Below are positions 51,745-60,769 of a stretch of DNA of 64,000 nucleotides, piece by piece (the first letter of the stretch is position 1; each line of letters starts with the position of its first letter). Position numbers and translations under genes: made by a program. This DNA is from Thiomicrorhabdus sp. 6S3-12 (lineage in GTDB: Bacteria; Pseudomonadota; Gammaproteobacteria; Thiomicrospirales; Thiomicrospiraceae). The stretch covers positions 161,542 through 225,541 of the forward strand of contig NZ_JAGETW010000005.1 in the NCBI RefSeq assembly GCF_017571475.1, written 5' to 3'. The notes below the pieces were generated by a model. It searched no databases. It was not told where the DNA came from and worked only from the letters and a program-made list of their open reading frames with translations.

Positions 51745-52431
51745 ATGAAAAGAGACGATTTCAGTGTCGCTTTGCGCGAAATGCTGCAGATGCAAAATGA
51801 ACTGAATAATGCCACCAACGGAGATCAGTGGCGTTCCGGTAAGACTCAACTGGGTAAAACGATTGATTGGCGTCGCTGCATCGTGATGGAAACCGCCGAG
51901 TTGATCGACAGTTATCCATGGAAGCACTGGAAGAGTGTCGATGCCGAGACCGATATCGAAAACGTCCGGATCGAGTTGGTCGATATCTGGCATTTTCTGT
52001 TGAGTCTGGCGCTGGAAAACTTTGAATTGGATCAGGCGCAGGCATGCATTTTACAGGCTATGCAAAACGATCAGCCGATGGATCTGTCCGAAGATGTGAT
52101 TGAACAGGTTCGCGTACATGAACAGATGATGGCTGTAGCGCTTGAATCCACGACGCTATCCGAAGCTTATCTTGAAAAGCTTTCAGCCTGTTTTTTACGC
52201 TCTTGTCGGACAGCCGGTTTGGACTTTGCCCGGTTATATCAGATCTATATGGCCAAGAATGTCCTTAACCAGTTCCGGCAGGATCACGGTTATAAAGAGG
52301 GGACCTATCGTAAACACTGGGACGGCAGGGAAGACAATGTGGTGATGTTCGAAATCATCGAAGAAATGTCCAGCTTCTCCGGCGAAACGTTGTACCAGTC
52401 TCTCAAGATCGCCTATAGCAGACTGGATTAA
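51745..52431 (+). CDS. dUTP diphosphatase, dimeric all-alpha (MazG-like) type
   Basis: 228 residues. It hydrolyses dUTP to dUMP. The NTP-pyrophosphatase metal sites are seen as METAELIDSYPWKHWK and, after about 25 residues, IELVDIWHFLL; the C-terminal GYKEGTYRKHWDGREDN closes the active site as in trypanosomal and Campylobacter dUTPases (PF08761). Most gammaproteobacteria use the trimeric Dut instead. It ends five bases before the HAD gene, so the two form an operon. Confidence 0.93.
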   Translation: MKRDDFSVALREMLQMQNELNNATNGDQWRSGKTQLGKTIDWRRCIVMETAELIDSYPWKHWKSVDAETDIENVRIELVDIWHFLLSLALENFELDQAQACILQAMQNDQPMDLSEDVIEQVRVHEQMMAVALESTTLSEAYLEKLSACFLRSCRTAGLDFARLYQIYMAKNVLNQFRQDHGYKEGTYRKHWDGREDNVVMFEIIEEMSSFSGETLYQSLKIAYSRLD

Positions 52432-52436
52432 GGTTT

Positions 52437-53090
52437 ATGCATACTATCAAAGCGGTCATTTTCGATATGGACGGTCTGATTGTCGATTCGGAGCCTTATT
52501 GGAAACAGGCGGAAAAACAGGTTTTTACTTCTTTGGGGTGCGAGGTGACGGTTGAAGATCAGCTGCATACTGCGTGCCTGACAACGCGCGCTGTAACCGA
52601 CTACTGGTATGAGAAATCACCGTGGTCGATTTTAACCAAGCAGCAAGCGGAAAACGCTGTCGTTGAGGAAGTGAACGAACTTTTGCGTAAGCAGTGCCAG
52701 GCCAAACCGGGCTTTTTCGATGCTTTAGAGGTTTGTCGCAGTGCCGATGCTAAAGTCGGACTGGCGTCGAATGCTCCGTTGCGACTTTGTCACACGGTTG
52801 TTTCATCATTGTCCTGTCAGGACGTTTTTGAGTGCGTTTTGTCAGCGGAAATGGTTTCGGCCGGCAAGCCGCAACCGCATATTTATCATCGGGCGCTCGA
52901 AACTTTACAGGTTACAGGTTCTCATGCTCTGGCTCTGGAAGACTCGCCAACCGGCGCTATGGCTGCCAGGACGGCCGGTATGAGAGTAATCGGGGTGCCG
53001 TCCGAACCTCGATATCGTCGTCCTATGCAGGGATTGGCCGATAAGGTGCTGCACTCGCTGGACCAATTCAGTCTGGAACATTTGCGCTAA
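52437..53090 (+). CDS. HAD phosphatase of the beta-PGM-like group (HxpB/YniC-like)
   Basis: 217 residues. Motif I FDMDGLIVDSEPYW with nucleophile Asp and acid/base Asp; motif II LASNAPL; Lys in SAGKPQPHIYHRAL; motif IV LEDSPTGAMAARTAGM. The order and length resemble YniC/HxpB, which dephosphorylates sugar or hexitol phosphates. Coupled to the dUTPase gene by a five-base gap, so a housekeeping role is likely. Confidence 0.9.
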   Translation: MHTIKAVIFDMDGLIVDSEPYWKQAEKQVFTSLGCEVTVEDQLHTACLTTRAVTDYWYEKSPWSILTKQQAENAVVEEVNELLRKQCQAKPGFFDALEVCRSADAKVGLASNAPLRLCHTVVSSLSCQDVFECVLSAEMVSAGKPQPHIYHRALETLQVTGSHALALEDSPTGAMAARTAGMRVIGVPSEPRYRRPMQGLADKVLHSLDQFSLEHLR

Positions 53091-53305
53091 GGAAAAGCGT
53101 TTGGCCAACCTTTGATGGTGGGGGCTAGAGAGATGTTTTCTTTGTTTGCGCTTTTGCTGTAGCGTCTTCGGTTTGAGTGTGTCGGTGATTTTCTTGCATA
53201 ACCTGTCATCGCTTGCACATGAGTCTCTACAGACTGGGTCTTTTTGTTTGTTCGGCCTTTCGGCGTAGAATGAAAAGACGCTTTCTATCGCAGACAGGTG
53301 TTTTT

Positions 53306-54436
53306 ATGTTCATTATGCGTTCTCTAATCTTATGCGGGCTGATGTTTACTTTTGCAGTACAGGCTGGGGATCGGCCAAGGGATCTGTCAGAGGAAAACCC
53401 TTTTGCAATTGAAACAATGGCCGAAAATCTCGGGGTTGTCTGGGCGATGGACGCCCTCGATAAAGAGACCTTTATTTTTACCGTGCGTTCCGGGAAAGCG
53501 GGCTTGCTTGAGCTTAATACGGGTAAGGTAATCTGGTTGTCAGGTTTGCCTGAGGTACATGCGCAGAGCCAGGGGGGATTGCTGGATGTTGCGGTGCCTC
53601 CTGACTATGTATCAGGCGGCTGGATCTACTTTACCTACAGCAAGCCGGGGCTGTTACAGGCTAAAACGACTCTGGCCAGAGCCAAGCTCAAAAATCATTC
53701 GCTAACGACTTGGCAGGATCTACTGGTCAGCGACTCGGCCAGCTTGCGAAATATCCATTTCGGTAGTCGTATTGCTTTTGATGGGAAAGGGCATCTGTTC
53801 TTTTCGATCGGCGACCGCGGTATGCGTTCACCGGCTCAGGATCTGAGCAATCATATGGGATCGATTCTGCGTCTTAAAATGGATGGTTCGGTTCCGAAAG
53901 ATAACCCGTTTGTAAGCCGTCGGAACGCAATGAATGAAATCTGGAGTTACGGCCATCGTAATCCGCAGGGGCTGTATTACGACCCCGCTAGCGACAGGCT
54001 TTGGGAAATTGAACACGGGCCTCGTGGCGGAGATGAAATCAATCTGATCGAAAAGGGTCAAAACTATGGCTGGCCGGAGGTTTCGCGGGGGAAAGAGTAC
54101 TTTGCGGATATTGATGTCGGCGTCAAGTACCAAGCCGGTATGCAGGAACCTCGGAAAGTGTATATTCCGTCGATTGCGCCGAGCGATCTGCTTGTGTATT
54201 CGGGACGTGAATTTCCGCAATGGAACGGCGATCTGTTGACCGGAGCGTTAAAATTAAGGCATCTTAATCATGTCGTACTCGACAGCGACGGCAATCCGTT
54301 GAGCGAGAATCGCTATCTGCAAGGGCTCAATCAGCGTATTCGCAGCCTGGCGCTGGATCATGATGGGCGGATTTTTATCAGTACCGATTTAGGGACGATT
54401 TATCGCTTAACAAATAATAAAAGAGAGAATAAATGA
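53306..54436 (+). CDS. PQQ-dependent aldose-sugar-dehydrogenase-like protein (YliI/Asd family)
   Basis: 376 residues with signal peptide ([20 protein letters not shown]). AGGTG lies before the ATG at 53306; longer frames lack one. Beta-propeller features: [63 protein letters not shown], and the closing [13 protein letters not shown]. These correspond to the active-site His and PQQ contacts of soluble glucose dehydrogenase-type proteins. It would oxidise sugars in the periplasm if PQQ is available; no pqq genes are in view. Overlaps the next gene by ATGA. Confidence 0.92.
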   Translation: MFIMRSLILCGLMFTFAVQAGDRPRDLSEENPFAIETMAENLGVVWAMDALDKETFIFTVRSGKAGLLELNTGKVIWLSGLPEVHAQSQGGLLDVAVPPDYVSGGWIYFTYSKPGLLQAKTTLARAKLKNHSLTTWQDLLVSDSASLRNIHFGSRIAFDGKGHLFFSIGDRGMRSPAQDLSNHMGSILRLKMDGSVPKDNPFVSRRNAMNEIWSYGHRNPQGLYYDPASDRLWEIEHGPRGGDEINLIEKGQNYGWPEVSRGKEYFADIDVGVKYQAGMQEPRKVYIPSIAPSDLLVYSGREFPQWNGDLLTGALKLRHLNHVVLDSDGNPLSENRYLQGLNQRIRSLALDHDGRIFISTDLGTIYRLTNNKRENK

Positions 54437-54876
54437 AGCAGATTTGGGTGGATGCCGACGCGTGTCCGGTGGTGATTAAAGAGATTCTTTTCAAGGCGGC
54501 GCAAAGAACGCACACTTCGGTGACGCTTGTGGCTAACCACTTTATGCGTATTCCCAGTTCGAAATACATTCATCTGCGTCAGGTTCCCAGTGGATTTGAT
54601 GTCGCCGATAACTGGATAGTGCAGCACTGTGCTGCTCAGGATCTTGTAGTGACCGCGGATATTCCGCTCGCATCGGAAGTGATTGCCAAAGGTGCATTGG
54701 CGCTGAATCCGCGCGGGGAACTTTATACCGAAAGCAATATCCGCGCACGTCTCAATATGCGTGACTTTATGGAATCGTTGCGTTCCAGCGGTATTCAGAC
54801 CGGCGGCCCGGCTGCTTTGAACCAGCAGGACCGCCAAGCCTTTGCCAATCAGTTGGATCGCTGGCTGGTCAAGTAG
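54433..54876 (+). CDS. DUF188 / YaiI-family protein
   Basis: 147 residues. Family opening [18 protein letters not shown]-like acidic site [29 protein letters not shown] and terminal [12 protein letters not shown] are all conserved. YaiI/YqxD proteins have a PIN-like fold suggestive of nuclease activity, unproven. Translationally coupled (ATGA) to the sugar dehydrogenase gene, although the functions look unrelated. Confidence 0.93.
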   Translation: MKQIWVDADACPVVIKEILFKAAQRTHTSVTLVANHFMRIPSSKYIHLRQVPSGFDVADNWIVQHCAAQDLVVTADIPLASEVIAKGALALNPRGELYTESNIRARLNMRDFMESLRSSGIQTGGPAALNQQDRQAFANQLDRWLVK

Positions 54877-54929
54877 GCATTGTGTCGGCGAATGCGGTTC
54901 GGCAAGTTAGCCTTAGCCGCTTTGCATTC

Positions 54930-55535
54930 TTAACCCGCTTTTATTAGGTTGCCCAGCCCGGCATAGTCTCCGCCCAAGCGAGACAGAGGATCCAACGCCA
55001 ACGGATCAATACGCTGTTGTGCATCCAGTATCTTGTCGTCAATATGCATCGCGATGACTTCACCGTATATGACCGCCTGCGGCGCCTTGCCAATTTCATC
55101 GACCCGGTGGAGTTTGCAGTACAGTGCAACGGGGCACTCGGCAAGCCGTGGCAGTTGTGAACCGGTAAACGGTATGGTTGCCAGTCCCAAGGTTTCTACT
55201 TCCGATTCGCCGTGACGAGTGATGGCCGCGGATTGATGCACCGCGTCGGCCTGTTGACTGGTCGGGATGTGAATAACAAATTCGTTATTTTCGAGAATAT
55301 TGCGGGCAGTGTCTTTCGGCTGACCTTTTTCCGCATCGTCGGTTTTTTTGCCGGCCGAGAAAAGCACCAGCGGCGGATTGCTGCAGATTGCGGTAAAGAA
55401 AGAATAGGGGGCGAGATTATAGCTCTCACGATCGCCGTTTTGGCTAAGCACCCAGGCAATCGGACGGGGAATAATCGCCTGAGTCATCGCATGATAACGT
55501 TCTGTAGGCGTGAGCTGTGAAAAGTCCAAATCCAT
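54930..55535 (-). CDS. Flavin-reductase-like FMN-binding protein
   Basis: 201 residues. IIPRPIAWVLSQNG, YNLAPYSFFTAICSNPPLVLFSAG and KDTARNILENNEFVIHI are the signature of flavin_reduct-type split-barrel proteins that bind FMN; SRLGGDYAGLG is the typical C-terminal block. Probably an FMN-dependent reductase for an unknown partner. Standalone, with GGAGGT at the start. Confidence 0.9.
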   Translation of the reverse strand: MDLDFSQLTPTERYHAMTQAIIPRPIAWVLSQNGDRESYNLAPYSFFTAICSNPPLVLFSAGKKTDDAEKGQPKDTARNILENNEFVIHIPTSQQADAVHQSAAITRHGESEVETLGLATIPFTGSQLPRLAECPVALYCKLHRVDEIGKAPQAVIYGEVIAMHIDDKILDAQQRIDPLALDPLSRLGGDYAGLGNLIKAG

Positions 55536-55620
55536 TTTTAACCTCCGTGTTTATTGTGCTTTATAGTGTTTTAGTAACGTTCTGTTATGAATTTAGACGT
55601 GAAGTACTCGTATCTAAAAA

Positions 55621-55649
55621 CAAAAAAGCGGGAGAAGTTTCCCGCTTTG
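55621..55649. terminator. Terminator after fklB
   Basis: AAAGCGGGA / TCCCGCTTT perfect stem; A-run on the left gives the T-tract for the minus-strand gene. Confidence 0.88.
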
Positions 55650-55672
55650 ATCGAATGTTTGGATAAGGTGCC

Positions 55673-56293
55673 TTAGGAGACGATTTCCAACAATTCCACA
55701 TCAAAAATCAATGCCGAATAAGGTGGGATTTTACCGCCGGAACCTTGTGGTCCGTAGGCCAGATCGTGTGGGATATAAAGACGCCATTTGGAACCTGTCG
55801 GCATTTTCTGCAGCGCTTCAGTCCAACCTGCGATGACACGATTGACCGGGAATTGTGCCGGTTGACCGCGTTCCACTGAACTGTCAAAAACCGTACCGTC
55901 GATTAGCGTACCGTGGTAGTGGGTGGAAACAACCGATTCTGCCGACGGCTTTTCGCCGTTCCCTTCAATCAGAATTTCATACTGTAGACCGGACTCGGTC
56001 ACGATAATGCCGTCTTTCTGGGCATTTTCTTCAAGGAACGCTTCGCCCGCTGCCATAGCTTGTTTGGCCATACTTTCCTGCTTGGCCTGCATCATTTCGT
56101 TGATTTCCTGAAATGCTTTGGCGAAACCGTCGTTGTCGATCGGACTTGGTTTACGCAGCAGTGCATCCAAAAGGCCTTCCGCGACAGCTTGAGGGTTCAT
56201 GCCGTCAAAAGGATCGCCGGCCAGTTGGTCGCCCATTTGACGTCCAAGACCATAGCTGACAATATCCGGTGAAGTCGTGTATTTTTCAGACAT
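55673..56293 (-). CDS. fklB: FKBP-type peptidyl-prolyl isomerase, FklB-like
   Basis: 206 residues, equal to E. coli FklB. Helical dimerisation part (1-95: YGLGRQMGDQLAGD, AFQEINEMMQAKQES) and a C-terminal FKBP domain (about 100-206) with GLQYEILIEGNGEKP, YHGTLIDGTVFDSS, VIAGWTEALQKMP and GSGGKIPPYSALIFDVELLEI. No signal peptide, so cytoplasmic as FklB. Catalyses proline isomerisation in folding. Confidence 0.94.
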   Translation of the reverse strand: MSEKYTTSPDIVSYGLGRQMGDQLAGDPFDGMNPQAVAEGLLDALLRKPSPIDNDGFAKAFQEINEMMQAKQESMAKQAMAAGEAFLEENAQKDGIIVTESGLQYEILIEGNGEKPSAESVVSTHYHGTLIDGTVFDSSVERGQPAQFPVNRVIAGWTEALQKMPTGSKWRLYIPHDLAYGPQGSGGKIPPYSALIFDVELLEIVS

Positions 56294-56450
56294 TTACGTC
56301 ATCCTTATTTGATCTCAATAAAGCTGCAAATCATAGCACATAATCGCGCATGACCGATTATTATGACTTTTCGAAGTATTTTTTCAGTGGTTTAATGCTG
56401 ATATGTATTTTAATAATGCCGTCAGCAATAGCTTTTCGAGAGGATGTTAA

Positions 56451-56663
56451 ATGCAGAATACGAATACAGAACAGTCCGGAACAACGCTTGAGTCACAAGT
56501 CGTCATTACGGATATCAAAATGCCATTCTGGTCAATGGTGTGGTTTCTGGTGAAACTGAGTTTTGCAGCGATTCCCGCTGTGATGATTGTCTGGTTGGTT
56601 TTTGCCTTAATCGGTGCCGTTTTCGGTGGCGTGGTCGGAGCGCTCGGATTAAATCTCCACTGA
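56451..56663 (+). CDS. Small membrane protein of unknown function
   Basis: 70 residues. A soluble N-terminus (1-25) and a long hydrophobic segment (about 28-65, MVWFLVKLSFAAIPAVMIVW and a Gly-rich FGGVVGALGLNLH), one or two helices. GAGAGGAT before the ATG supports translation. Family not recognised; similar short proteins with a Gly-zipper end occur in other gammaproteobacteria. Leads a run of membrane genes in the same direction. Confidence 0.75.
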   Translation: MQNTNTEQSGTTLESQVVITDIKMPFWSMVWFLVKLSFAAIPAVMIVWLVFALIGAVFGGVVGALGLNLH

Positions 56664-56686
56664 GTGGTATTTGAGTAGATTTGACG

Positions 56687-57382
56687 ATGGAGTTAATTGC
56701 CATCCCGACCGAACAGACCACGGCGGCGACGAATGCGCTTCTCGCGCTCGTTGCGCTGCTGTCTGGTTTCTTTATGAGCCGTTTGCGGTATCTGCACCCG
56801 TGGAAACTTCTGGTCTGGCGTGGTGTTTTCTTTCTTCTTGCCGCAGCGGCTGCGCTCGGAACGCTCGTTCACGGTCTGGTATTCGATCCGGCGATATTAA
56901 AGCTGATCTGGCATCCGTTGTATTTATGTCTGGATCTTTTGGTCGCTCTGGTTTTTCTTGCTGCCGCATTTGATCTTTGGGGGTATCGGGTCGCACGCAA
57001 ACTGATGCCGGCGATTTTGATTATTGCTTTGTTGGCCTTTGCGGCAACGGTTTTCAAAGATAATTTCCGTTTTTTCATCGCTTTTGAAGTAGTCGGAATG
57101 CTGTTTGCCTTGAGCGTCTATCTCTGGCTCAGCTGGAAAGGTCGAGCGGGAGCCTCCTTTATGACGGCTGGCATTATTCTGTCGTTACTGGCGGCGGCTG
57201 TGCAGACACTGGATTTTCTGTCGTTTAACTTCCTGTGGCGTTTCGATCATAACGGTATTTACCATCTTATTCAGATTCCCGGGGTATTGCTGCTAATCAA
57301 GGGGATTAAGGATGCCAACCAGGATCGGGCAAAAAGGCTTAAAAAGTTTGCGAAAACTGTTTCCGGAAGTAACCGGGGCTGA
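56687..57382 (+). CDS. Seven- to eight-helix membrane protein of unknown function
   Basis: About 231 residues. Helices at roughly 15-33, 44-63, 75-98, 105-123, 127-145, 155-172 and 188-205. Histidines in LRYLHPWKLL, LVHGLVF, IWHPLYLCLD and FDHNGIYHLIQ lie at helix ends, reminiscent of CREST/ceramidase-like hydrolases or heme-binding membrane proteins, but that is only a resemblance. Start at 56687 (MELIAIP) or 56681. 23 bases after the 56451 gene. Confidence 0.75.
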   Translation: MELIAIPTEQTTAATNALLALVALLSGFFMSRLRYLHPWKLLVWRGVFFLLAAAAALGTLVHGLVFDPAILKLIWHPLYLCLDLLVALVFLAAAFDLWGYRVARKLMPAILIIALLAFAATVFKDNFRFFIAFEVVGMLFALSVYLWLSWKGRAGASFMTAGIILSLLAAAVQTLDFLSFNFLWRFDHNGIYHLIQIPGVLLLIKGIKDANQDRAKRLKKFAKTVSGSNRG

Positions 57383-57411
57383 ATTTATCGAGTTTGATGA
57401 GGTTATGGTCA

Positions 57412-57816
57412 ATGAGTGATTTGGAAATCGCTTTTCGGTTAAACGATCAGATTTTGACGTTCTGGCAATTCTATGTCGCCTGGTCGGCCGGAGTGATCGG
57501 TTGGGTTTTTTCCAGAAGCCGTCCCTGGAGTTTGCAGAAATGTCTCGGCGTTGCAGCCGGCGTCATGATATTTAACGTTTTTAATCTGGTCGGACTTTAT
57601 AAAACGGTTTCAAGTCTGTCTCTGATTCTGACGGCCATGCGGGATCAGGCATATCAGGTTCCAGCGGGACTCACGGATGCGGTTTTTTATGCAACCCTTC
57701 AGCGGCTTGAGGTTGGGCATTGGTATATGAATATCGGACCGCATCTTGTGGCGGATGCCATTGTTTTATTCTTTATTCTGGTCGTTGCACGACGCGTACC
57801 GCGTGCGCCGACGTGA
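57412..57816 (+). CDS. Small four-helix membrane protein of unknown function
   Basis: 134 residues from MSDLEIAF. Helices at about 18-33, 44-66 and 108-125. No family recognised. GAGG lies upstream of the ATG. It sits 29 bases after the previous membrane gene and probably shares its transcript. Confidence 0.68.
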   Translation: MSDLEIAFRLNDQILTFWQFYVAWSAGVIGWVFSRSRPWSLQKCLGVAAGVMIFNVFNLVGLYKTVSSLSLILTAMRDQAYQVPAGLTDAVFYATLQRLEVGHWYMNIGPHLVADAIVLFFILVVARRVPRAPT

Positions 57817-57943
57817 TTCTGCTTCCATTCGGTGTTGTCGGTTGTTTCTGGATAGGGTATAAGCTTATAGGTCAGGAAAGCTATCAATCTAAGTCATTGA
57901 TGTTAAGTTAGATTTCTGATTGTTGTTGTGGAGGGTGAGACTG

Positions 57944-58624
57944 ATGGAACCGCATGCATTTCACGCCAGACTGGCTGGTTTTTTGTATCTGCTGATTATC
58001 TTTTTCGGTATTTCCAGTGAAATTTTGGTTCGTTCGAGTCTGATTGTTAATGGCGATGCGGTGCTGACGGCTGAAAATATCCTTGAGCAGCAAAACCTGT
58101 TCCGTTACGGTTTTTTTGCCGATGCATTGATGCTGTTTTCCGATGTTGCACTTGCGGTGCTGCTTTATATCATTCTTAAACCAATTAACGCTCTGCTTTC
58201 CCTGATGGCGATGGTTTTCAGGCTGATGCAGGCATCGATTTTGGGATTGAATCTACTCTTTTATTTTGCGGTCCTGATGGTTCTGCAGACTCCCGCCTTG
58301 AATGCTTTTGACAGCTCCGAAGTTCAGGGGATGGCGTTGTTTTTCAGTGAACTGCATGGCTACGGTTACGATCTGGGCCTGCTTTTTTTCGCATGTAGTA
58401 ATTTCCTTCTGGGCTATCTGCTGATCAAATCCGACTATTTTCCGTCTCTGCTGGGATACGGTCTTATGGCCGCCGCTGCGGTGTATTTATTCGGCAGTTT
58501 CAGTCGTTTCCTGTTACCTGAGTTACACGCTGTGCTTCTGCCGCTGTACCTGATACCGTTGATTGCTGAATTGACTTTCGCATTCTGGTTGCTTGTTAAA
58601 GGAGCAAGCGTCAGAACACGCTAG
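57944..58624 (+). CDS. DUF4386 membrane protein
   Basis: 226 residues. The opening ARLAGFLYLLIIFFGISSEI and the following loop, then six helices in all, match DUF4386. FRLMQASILGLNLLFYF and KSDYFPSLLGYGLMAAAAVYL are the other conserved helices. GGAGGGTGA before the ATG fixes the start. Function of the family unknown. Confidence 0.87.
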   Translation: MEPHAFHARLAGFLYLLIIFFGISSEILVRSSLIVNGDAVLTAENILEQQNLFRYGFFADALMLFSDVALAVLLYIILKPINALLSLMAMVFRLMQASILGLNLLFYFAVLMVLQTPALNAFDSSEVQGMALFFSELHGYGYDLGLLFFACSNFLLGYLLIKSDYFPSLLGYGLMAAAAVYLFGSFSRFLLPELHAVLLPLYLIPLIAELTFAFWLLVKGASVRTR

Positions 58625-58714
58625 TGGCAGTTGAATCTTATTGGCACCTCTGCGTTTTTCTAATTGATCTGAATACTTTTCTTACCTGTAAAGGTCTGCT
58701 AGCCTGTTAAGGGT

Positions 58715-58740
58715 ACTGTTTAAAATGCTTTGCAAACAGT
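58715..58740. repeat. Inverted repeat ACTGTTT...AAACAGT
   Basis: Seven-base arms with a 12-base loop, 59 bases before the next start; a possible operator or mRNA hairpin. Confidence 0.4.
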
Positions 58741-58798
58741 GCATTAATGTTTTCATTTGGTAAGCAGTCAGCCATCTATTTGGCGAGGAGGGGAAGCG

Positions 58799-59275
58799 AT
58801 GTCCGAAATTATTCAAGAGATGACGAAAGAGGAATTCCGTTCAGTATTGGACGATTATTTTGCACCAACAGAACAAAGACGCCAGATGACGGATCAGGAG
58901 GTAAAAGACCTGGCCGACCGGCTGAATCAGCGAATTGACGTTCCTTTATTGAAAGAGATGGGCGAACGTAAGGTTCTGATTAAGATGGTGTTGAAAATTG
59001 ATCATTTTCTGTACAACTATTTGCCGAATGAAATTTACGATCTGGTGCGTTCGATCGATCATGGTATTTCCGACAGTGAAGCGAAACATCTGATTACGCG
59101 GATATCGAAACTGGCCAACAAGGAAATCAACCTCGTTTATTTGCCGGAAGCAGCGGAATATATTGTGATTCGCTTTGTGATCAGTGTCATCATGAATGCC
59201 GCGCGCCGGGATTGGGATTTTAATTTTGCCAAAGACCGCAGTGACCTGGAACTTGAAGATATTCTGTCAGACTGA
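58799..59275 (+). CDS. Hypothetical soluble helical protein
   Basis: 158 residues starting MSEIIQEM, behind a strong GAGGAGGGG site. All-alpha by look, charged, with DRLNQRIDVPLLKEMGE then KIDHFLYNYLPNEIYDLV and a hydrophobic helix AEYIVIRFVISVIMNAA. Acidic C-terminus DRSDLELEDILSD. Not recognised; no motif for catalysis. Confidence 0.75.
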   Translation: MSEIIQEMTKEEFRSVLDDYFAPTEQRRQMTDQEVKDLADRLNQRIDVPLLKEMGERKVLIKMVLKIDHFLYNYLPNEIYDLVRSIDHGISDSEAKHLITRISKLANKEINLVYLPEAAEYIVIRFVISVIMNAARRDWDFNFAKDRSDLELEDILSD

Positions 59276-59359
59276 ATAGGATTATTTCCGGTTTGCGTTT
59301 CAATCCGATTGCTATTGCAATACGATAACGATTTTTATGGATATCAAGTTGAGTGACAG

Positions 59360-60076
59360 ATGAAGCATCGGCGGATTATCGAAACACTTGAGGCTTTAGG
59401 CGACTCTGATACCGCCTCTAGAACCCAGAGTTTTTTTAAAACCGCTCGTGGCGACTATGGCTACGGGGACCGTTTTCTAGGCATCCGCGTGCCGGTTCTG
59501 AGAAAATTCCTGCCGGATTACCGCACGCTTGCACTGCAGGAGGTGGAACAACTCTTGTCTTCTCACTGGCATGAAGTTCGGCTGTTCGCTCTGCTGCTGT
59601 TAGTTGACCGCTTTCAACGTGGTGACGAGAGCATACAGGAACAGATTTACCGGATTTATCTAAGCCATAGGTCCAGTATCAATAACTGGGATCTGGTCGA
59701 TTCGTCTGCTCCGCAGATTGTCGGTGCTTATCTGTACCAGAGGAAAAACGCTGTCGATGTTCTTTATCGGTTGGCGCAGTCGGAATCCTTGTGGGACAGG
59801 CGTATCGCCATTGTTGCCTGTTTATACTTTATCAGGCAGGGCGAGTTTGAAGAGGCTTTGTCTTTATCCGAACGATTACTGGATGACTCGCATGATCTTA
59901 TCCATAAAGCGGTTGGCTGGATGCTTAGAGAAATCGGTAAACAGAATCTTGCCGTCGAACAGGCATTTCTGGCGCGGCATTATCGGAAAATGCCGCGAAC
60001 CATGTTGCGTTATGCAATAGAGAAATTTCCCGAAGAAACTCGTCAGGCGTATCTAAAGGGAAAAATCGGCAATTGA
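59360..60076 (+). CDS. DNA alkylation repair protein, AlkD-like
   Basis: 238 residues of HEAT-like helical repeats. AlkD signatures: GDRFLGIRVPVLRK, HEVRLFALLLL, NWDLVDSSAP, WDRRIAIVA and DLIHKAVGWMLREIGK. AlkD-type glycosylases excise bulky N3/N7 alkyl purines without flipping. Catalytic Trp-Asp-Trp-type residues appear as the Trp/Asp of NWDLVD and SLWDRR. Single gene. Confidence 0.93.
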   Translation: MKHRRIIETLEALGDSDTASRTQSFFKTARGDYGYGDRFLGIRVPVLRKFLPDYRTLALQEVEQLLSSHWHEVRLFALLLLVDRFQRGDESIQEQIYRIYLSHRSSINNWDLVDSSAPQIVGAYLYQRKNAVDVLYRLAQSESLWDRRIAIVACLYFIRQGEFEEALSLSERLLDDSHDLIHKAVGWMLREIGKQNLAVEQAFLARHYRKMPRTMLRYAIEKFPEETRQAYLKGKIGN

Positions 60077-60092
60077 AGTACAGTCATAGCGC

Positions 60093-60470
60093 CTACATCG
60101 ACATGAACGGTAACACCGAGTGGGTTTTTGAGACTGCGACCAGATAGAAAATAACGGCCAGCGCAAGCATCCAGTAGAGGGCTTTTTGCAAACGGGTTTT
60201 GGCAAAGCGGAAAGCCATCAGGCCCAACAAAATATAAAGTACCAAGCCCGCGATTTTAATCTGAATCCAGTGCTCAGACAGCCCCCATGGACCTAAAGCT
60301 AATAAGGTCAGAGCACTGATTAAAAGTGCCGTATCGATAATGTGTGGTAAAACTTTAGCGGCTTTACCGTTAATCCAGGACATTTCGAAGATGTGTCCCA
60401 ATCCTCGGGCAAAAAAACCGATAATGCTCAAAAATACGCTGATCTGGTGGATGAGTAGGGCTAATGCCAT
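60093..60470 (-). CDS. SirB2-family membrane protein
   Basis: 125 residues, four helices. LALLIHQISVFLSIIGFFARG at the N-terminus and KVLPHIIDTALLISALTL are typical of SirB2, a family first named for Salmonella invasion-gene regulation but with unknown molecular role. Convergent with the AlkD gene, 16 bases apart. Confidence 0.9.
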   Translation of the reverse strand: MALALLIHQISVFLSIIGFFARGLGHIFEMSWINGKAAKVLPHIIDTALLISALTLLALGPWGLSEHWIQIKIAGLVLYILLGLMAFRFAKTRLQKALYWMLALAVIFYLVAVSKTHSVLPFMSM

Positions 60471-60708
60471 AAACGGAGACTCCTGCTGTTTGCTATGATT
60501 CGTTTTTCAGGGCTTTATTTTAGCGTTTTTTGAATTTTTCGTGCTTCTTCTCATAGCCTCCGCCTCTTCCATTAAGACGCTACGCATGGTTTTAGTGCGT
60601 TCCAGGTTCCGACTTGTGCGAAAAAATCCCCAAAATAGGCTCTAAACGCGTCCAGTTTTTTAGCGATTTTTATAAGTAATTGCTAATTAAGAGCAAAATC
60701 GATATGGA

Positions 60709-60736
60709 TTTACTATTGCTTATAATGGCTTATAAA
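60709..60736 (+). promoter_or_regulatory. Candidate promoter of the PDC-sensor gene
   Basis: TTTACT (60709-60714) and TATAAA (60731-60736) are 16 bases apart; an overlapping TATAAT at 60721 is an alternative -10. Lies 34 bases before the start. The rest of the 60471-60769 gap has no gene. Confidence 0.4.
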
Positions 60737-60769
60737 ATAGTGCGCTTTAAATGATAAGAGGGGGCGACA

